From Chloroflexota bacterium (GTDB lineage Bacteria; Chloroflexota; Limnocylindria; Limnocylindrales; CSP1-4): a stretch of DNA of 11,141 nucleotides. The stretch is from contig JACCXQ010000317.1 in assembly GCA_013696945.1 (NCBI GenBank), positions 1 to 11,141 on the forward strand. The letters run 5' to 3'. Below, piece by piece: positions 6,429-11,141 of this stretch. The stretch's first letter is position 1; the number at the start of each line of letters is the position of its first letter. The translations under genes and the position numbers were made by a program. The notes beneath the pieces were generated by a model. That model did not search any database and was not told the DNA's origin. It was given only the letters and a program-made list of their open reading frames with translations.

Positions 6429-7463
6429 ATGACAGTGCGGGTCGGGATCAACGGGTTCGGCCGGATCGGCCGGCAGTCGCTCAAGGCGCTCATCGAGCGA
6501 GCACCGAACGTCGAGGTCGTCGCCGTGAACGATCTCGTGGACACCGCGACGAACGCGCTCCTCTTCAAGCACGACTCAACGTACGGGGCGTATCCAGGGT
6601 CCGTCGATCACACCGACGACGCGATCATCGTGGACGGGCGCGAGGTCAAGGTCCTTCAGCTCAAGGATCCCGCCCAACTGCCGTGGCGTGACCTGGGCGT
6701 CGACATCGTCATCGAATCGACCGGCCTCTTCACCGAAGGGGAGAAGGCCCGCGCCCATCTCGACGCCGGCGCGAAGAAAGTCATCATCAGCGCGCCGGCG
6801 AAGAACGAGGACGTGACCATCGTGCTGGGCGTCAACGAGGATGCATACGACCCGCAGGCGCATCACATCATCAGCAACGCCAGCTGCACCACGAACTGCC
6901 TGGCCACGGCGGCGAAGGTCGTCCACGACCGGTTCGGGATCATGCGTGGGCTGATGAACACGATCCATTCGTACACCAATGACCAGCGCATCCTGGACGT
7001 GGCTCACAAGGACCCCCGGCGCGCCCGATCCGCCGGCCAGAACATCATCCCCACGACGACCGGCGCGGCCCGTGCGCTGGCGCTCGTGATCCCCGACCTC
7101 AAGGGCAAGTTCGATGGCTTCAGCCTGCGCGTGCCCACGCCGACGGTGAGCGTCGTGGACTTCACCGCGCAACTCGAGCGCCCCGCGACGGCGGACGAGC
7201 TGAACGATGCGTTCCGCTCCGCAGCGGACGGTCCGATGAAGGGCATCCTTGGCGTCTGCGATGAGCCGCTCGTGTCGATGGACTTCAAGGGCGACCCTCG
7301 CTCTGCGATCATCGACAGCGAGTCCACGATGTCGCTCGGCGACTTCGTCAAGGTCATCGCCTGGTACGACAACGAGTGGGGCTACAGCTGCCGCGTGGCC
7401 GACCTCGTCGCATTCGTGGGGCAGCGCCTGGGAGCCGACGCTCCGGCATCTGTGACGGCCTGA
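6429..7463 (+). CDS. gap: Type I glyceraldehyde-3-phosphate dehydrogenase
   Basis: This 344-residue cytoplasmic enzyme reversibly oxidises glyceraldehyde-3-phosphate with phosphate and NAD(P)+ to 1,3-bisphosphoglycerate. The Rossmann start is [10 protein letters not shown] (6-15), followed by VAVNDL (31-36) with Asp35 at the position that holds the adenosine ribose of NAD+. The catalytic motif is [11 protein letters not shown] (149-159) with Cys153; His180 lies in [10 protein letters not shown]. The inorganic phosphate loop (TTTGAA, 209-214) and the C-terminal WYDNEWGYS (312-320) are present, and the length is normal for the family. The loop after RILD reads VAH where NAD-specific enzymes usually have LPH, so some NADP use cannot be excluded. 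The ATG start has AGGGAGGA eight bases upstream. It is the first gene of a four-gene operon, ending eight bases before pgk. Confidence 0.97.
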   Translation: MTVRVGINGFGRIGRQSLKALIERAPNVEVVAVNDLVDTATNALLFKHDSTYGAYPGSVDHTDDAIIVDGREVKVLQLKDPAQLPWRDLGVDIVIESTGLFTEGEKARAHLDAGAKKVIISAPAKNEDVTIVLGVNEDAYDPQAHHIISNASCTTNCLATAAKVVHDRFGIMRGLMNTIHSYTNDQRILDVAHKDPRRARSAGQNIIPTTTGAARALALVIPDLKGKFDGFSLRVPTPTVSVVDFTAQLERPATADELNDAFRSAADGPMKGILGVCDEPLVSMDFKGDPRSAIIDSESTMSLGDFVKVIAWYDNEWGYSCRVADLVAFVGQRLGADAPASVTA

Positions 7464-7471
7464 CCGCCGCG

Positions 7472-10646
<3,175 letters not shown>

Positions 10647-10661
<15 letters not shown>

Positions 10662-10699
10662 CCACTGCGCGCCGATCGGTGGTTCGTCGGCGAACCACC
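10647..10699 (+). terminator. Two overlapping hairpins ending the glycolytic operon
   Basis: CCGATCGGCG at 10647-10656 pairs perfectly with CGCCGATCGG at 10670-10679, with the stop codon of the last gene in the loop. GGTGGTTCG at 10678-10699's left arm (10678-10686) pairs with CGAACCACC at 10691-10699 around TCGG. The two stems share bases 10678-10679. Neither is followed by a T-run, but the second has the compact form common to terminators in GC-rich genomes. The position between convergent genes fits a bidirectional role. Confidence 0.6.
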
Positions 10700-10954
10700 A
10701 CCCATGCATGGCTGGGCTAGTCGTGAAGTGGCCGGGCCGGTCGCAGGCTTGCACACGACCGATGGGCGCTGGATGCGTGGTTCCCACGCTCACGGCGGAG
10801 ATGACGGCGCCGCGCGGCGACCCAAGGTGACCCGTTCGGAGTCTCTCCTGACACGAGCAGCCCGTCCGTGCGTGGATGAGAGGAACCGGGCGCGGGGGAT
10901 CCCACCACTGCCAGGCCCGTCCTTGCGGGTCAAACGGGGCGACGCTACGCCGGA
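10700..10954. other. Non-coding stretch between convergent genes
   Basis: No coding frame with a plausible start or recognisable product was seen on either strand. It holds a perfect palindrome CCATGCATGG at 10702-10711 and a small hairpin GCGTGG/CCACGC at 10775-10780 and 10784-10789. A weak stem near 10916-10929 lies just past the end of the leftward gene. No RNA gene signature was found. Confidence 0.6.
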
Positions 10955-11141
10955 CTATCGGGGCTGCGGGATGATCCCCAGCTGTTGGAGCAACGCCAAC
11001 TGGTCGACCACATGCCAGTGCTCGGCCAACCGGCCTTCGCGGACGGAGTGGATGTCGATGCCGGCGATGGTGAACCGGTTGCCCGTCGGTGGGATCCCCA
11101 TGAAGGAGCCGGTGTGCGCGCCCGTGGCCGTCCATCTGACC
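10955..11141 (-). CDS. SnoaL-like ester cyclase family protein, C-terminal fragment (5' truncated)
   Basis: Reading leftward from the window edge, the frame is open for 61 residues and stops at TAG (complement of 10955-10957). The fragment carries the C-terminal signature of the SnoaL-like polyketide cyclase/ester cyclase family: WTATGAHTGSFMGIPPTG, then FTIAGIDIHSV, EGRLAEHWHVVDQL and LLQQLGIIP. These are small NTF2-fold proteins, typically around 130-150 residues, of which the visible part is the last strands of the sheet. Many members are uncharacterised; real polyketide cyclisation is known for a few such as SnoaL, so the substrate cannot be named here. The gene is convergent with the glycolytic operon. 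Its start lies beyond the right edge. Confidence 0.87.
   Translation of the reverse strand, partial: VRWTATGAHTGSFMGIPPTGNRFTIAGIDIHSVREGRLAEHWHVVDQLALLQQLGIIPQPR

Noticed and set aside
10820..10860. GTTCGGAGTC resembling a tRNA T-loop
   Set aside because: The flanking bases do not form a T-stem, and no acceptor or anticodon arm can be built around it.

Overview
The window reads as a chromosomal core-gene segment from a GC-rich bacterium, most likely a member of Chloroflexota (Limnocylindria/Ellin6529-like lineages). That placement is an inference. It rests on the very high GC content, the small DUF5679-type zinc-ribbon-like protein, the long PTPTP linkers in a cell-surface protein, and the TTG/GTG starts. 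No mobile element, CRISPR array, tRNA or rRNA gene was seen.

Layout, left to right. (1) 1-291: the C-terminal OB-fold end of an error-prone DNA polymerase (DnaE2/ImuC type), cut by the window edge. (2) 292-674: 383 bases without a recognisable gene, ending in a hairpin between two convergent genes. (3) 675-1379, minus strand: a four-helix membrane protein of unknown function. (4) 1380-1570: a divergent intergenic region. (5) 1571-5032: a 1153-residue secreted, C-terminally anchored protein with a lamin-tail domain and about seven OB-fold units separated by Pro/Thr-rich linkers. (6) 5102-5956: a uridine phosphorylase-like nucleoside phosphorylase. (7) 6054-6194: a 46-residue DUF5679-like protein, followed by two hairpins, the second a good intrinsic terminator. 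(8) 6429-10661: a tight four-gene operon of glyceraldehyde-3-phosphate dehydrogenase, phosphoglycerate kinase, enolase and an unknown four-helix membrane protein. It is preceded by a structured GC-rich leader and closed by two overlapping hairpins. (9) 10662-10954: non-coding. (10) 10955-11141, minus strand: the C-terminal end of a SnoaL-like (NTF2-fold) ester cyclase family protein, cut by the right edge.

How the genes work together: gap, pgk and eno encode three lower-glycolysis/gluconeogenesis enzymes. The three junctions between the four genes are an 8-base gap and two 4-base stop/start overlaps, so translation is probably coupled. The membrane protein at the end shares that coupling but has no obvious glycolytic role. 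The surface protein and the uridine phosphorylase lie in the same direction 69 bases apart. A link through extracellular nucleic acids and nucleoside salvage is possible but speculative.

The most unusual item is the surface protein. Its OB-folds fall into two alternating types (A-B, A-B, A-B, B), and it has the lamin-tail plus OB-fold arrangement known from secreted nucleases but no visible nuclease domain. Otherwise the window is ordinary core genome; I found no convincing new defence or mobile system.
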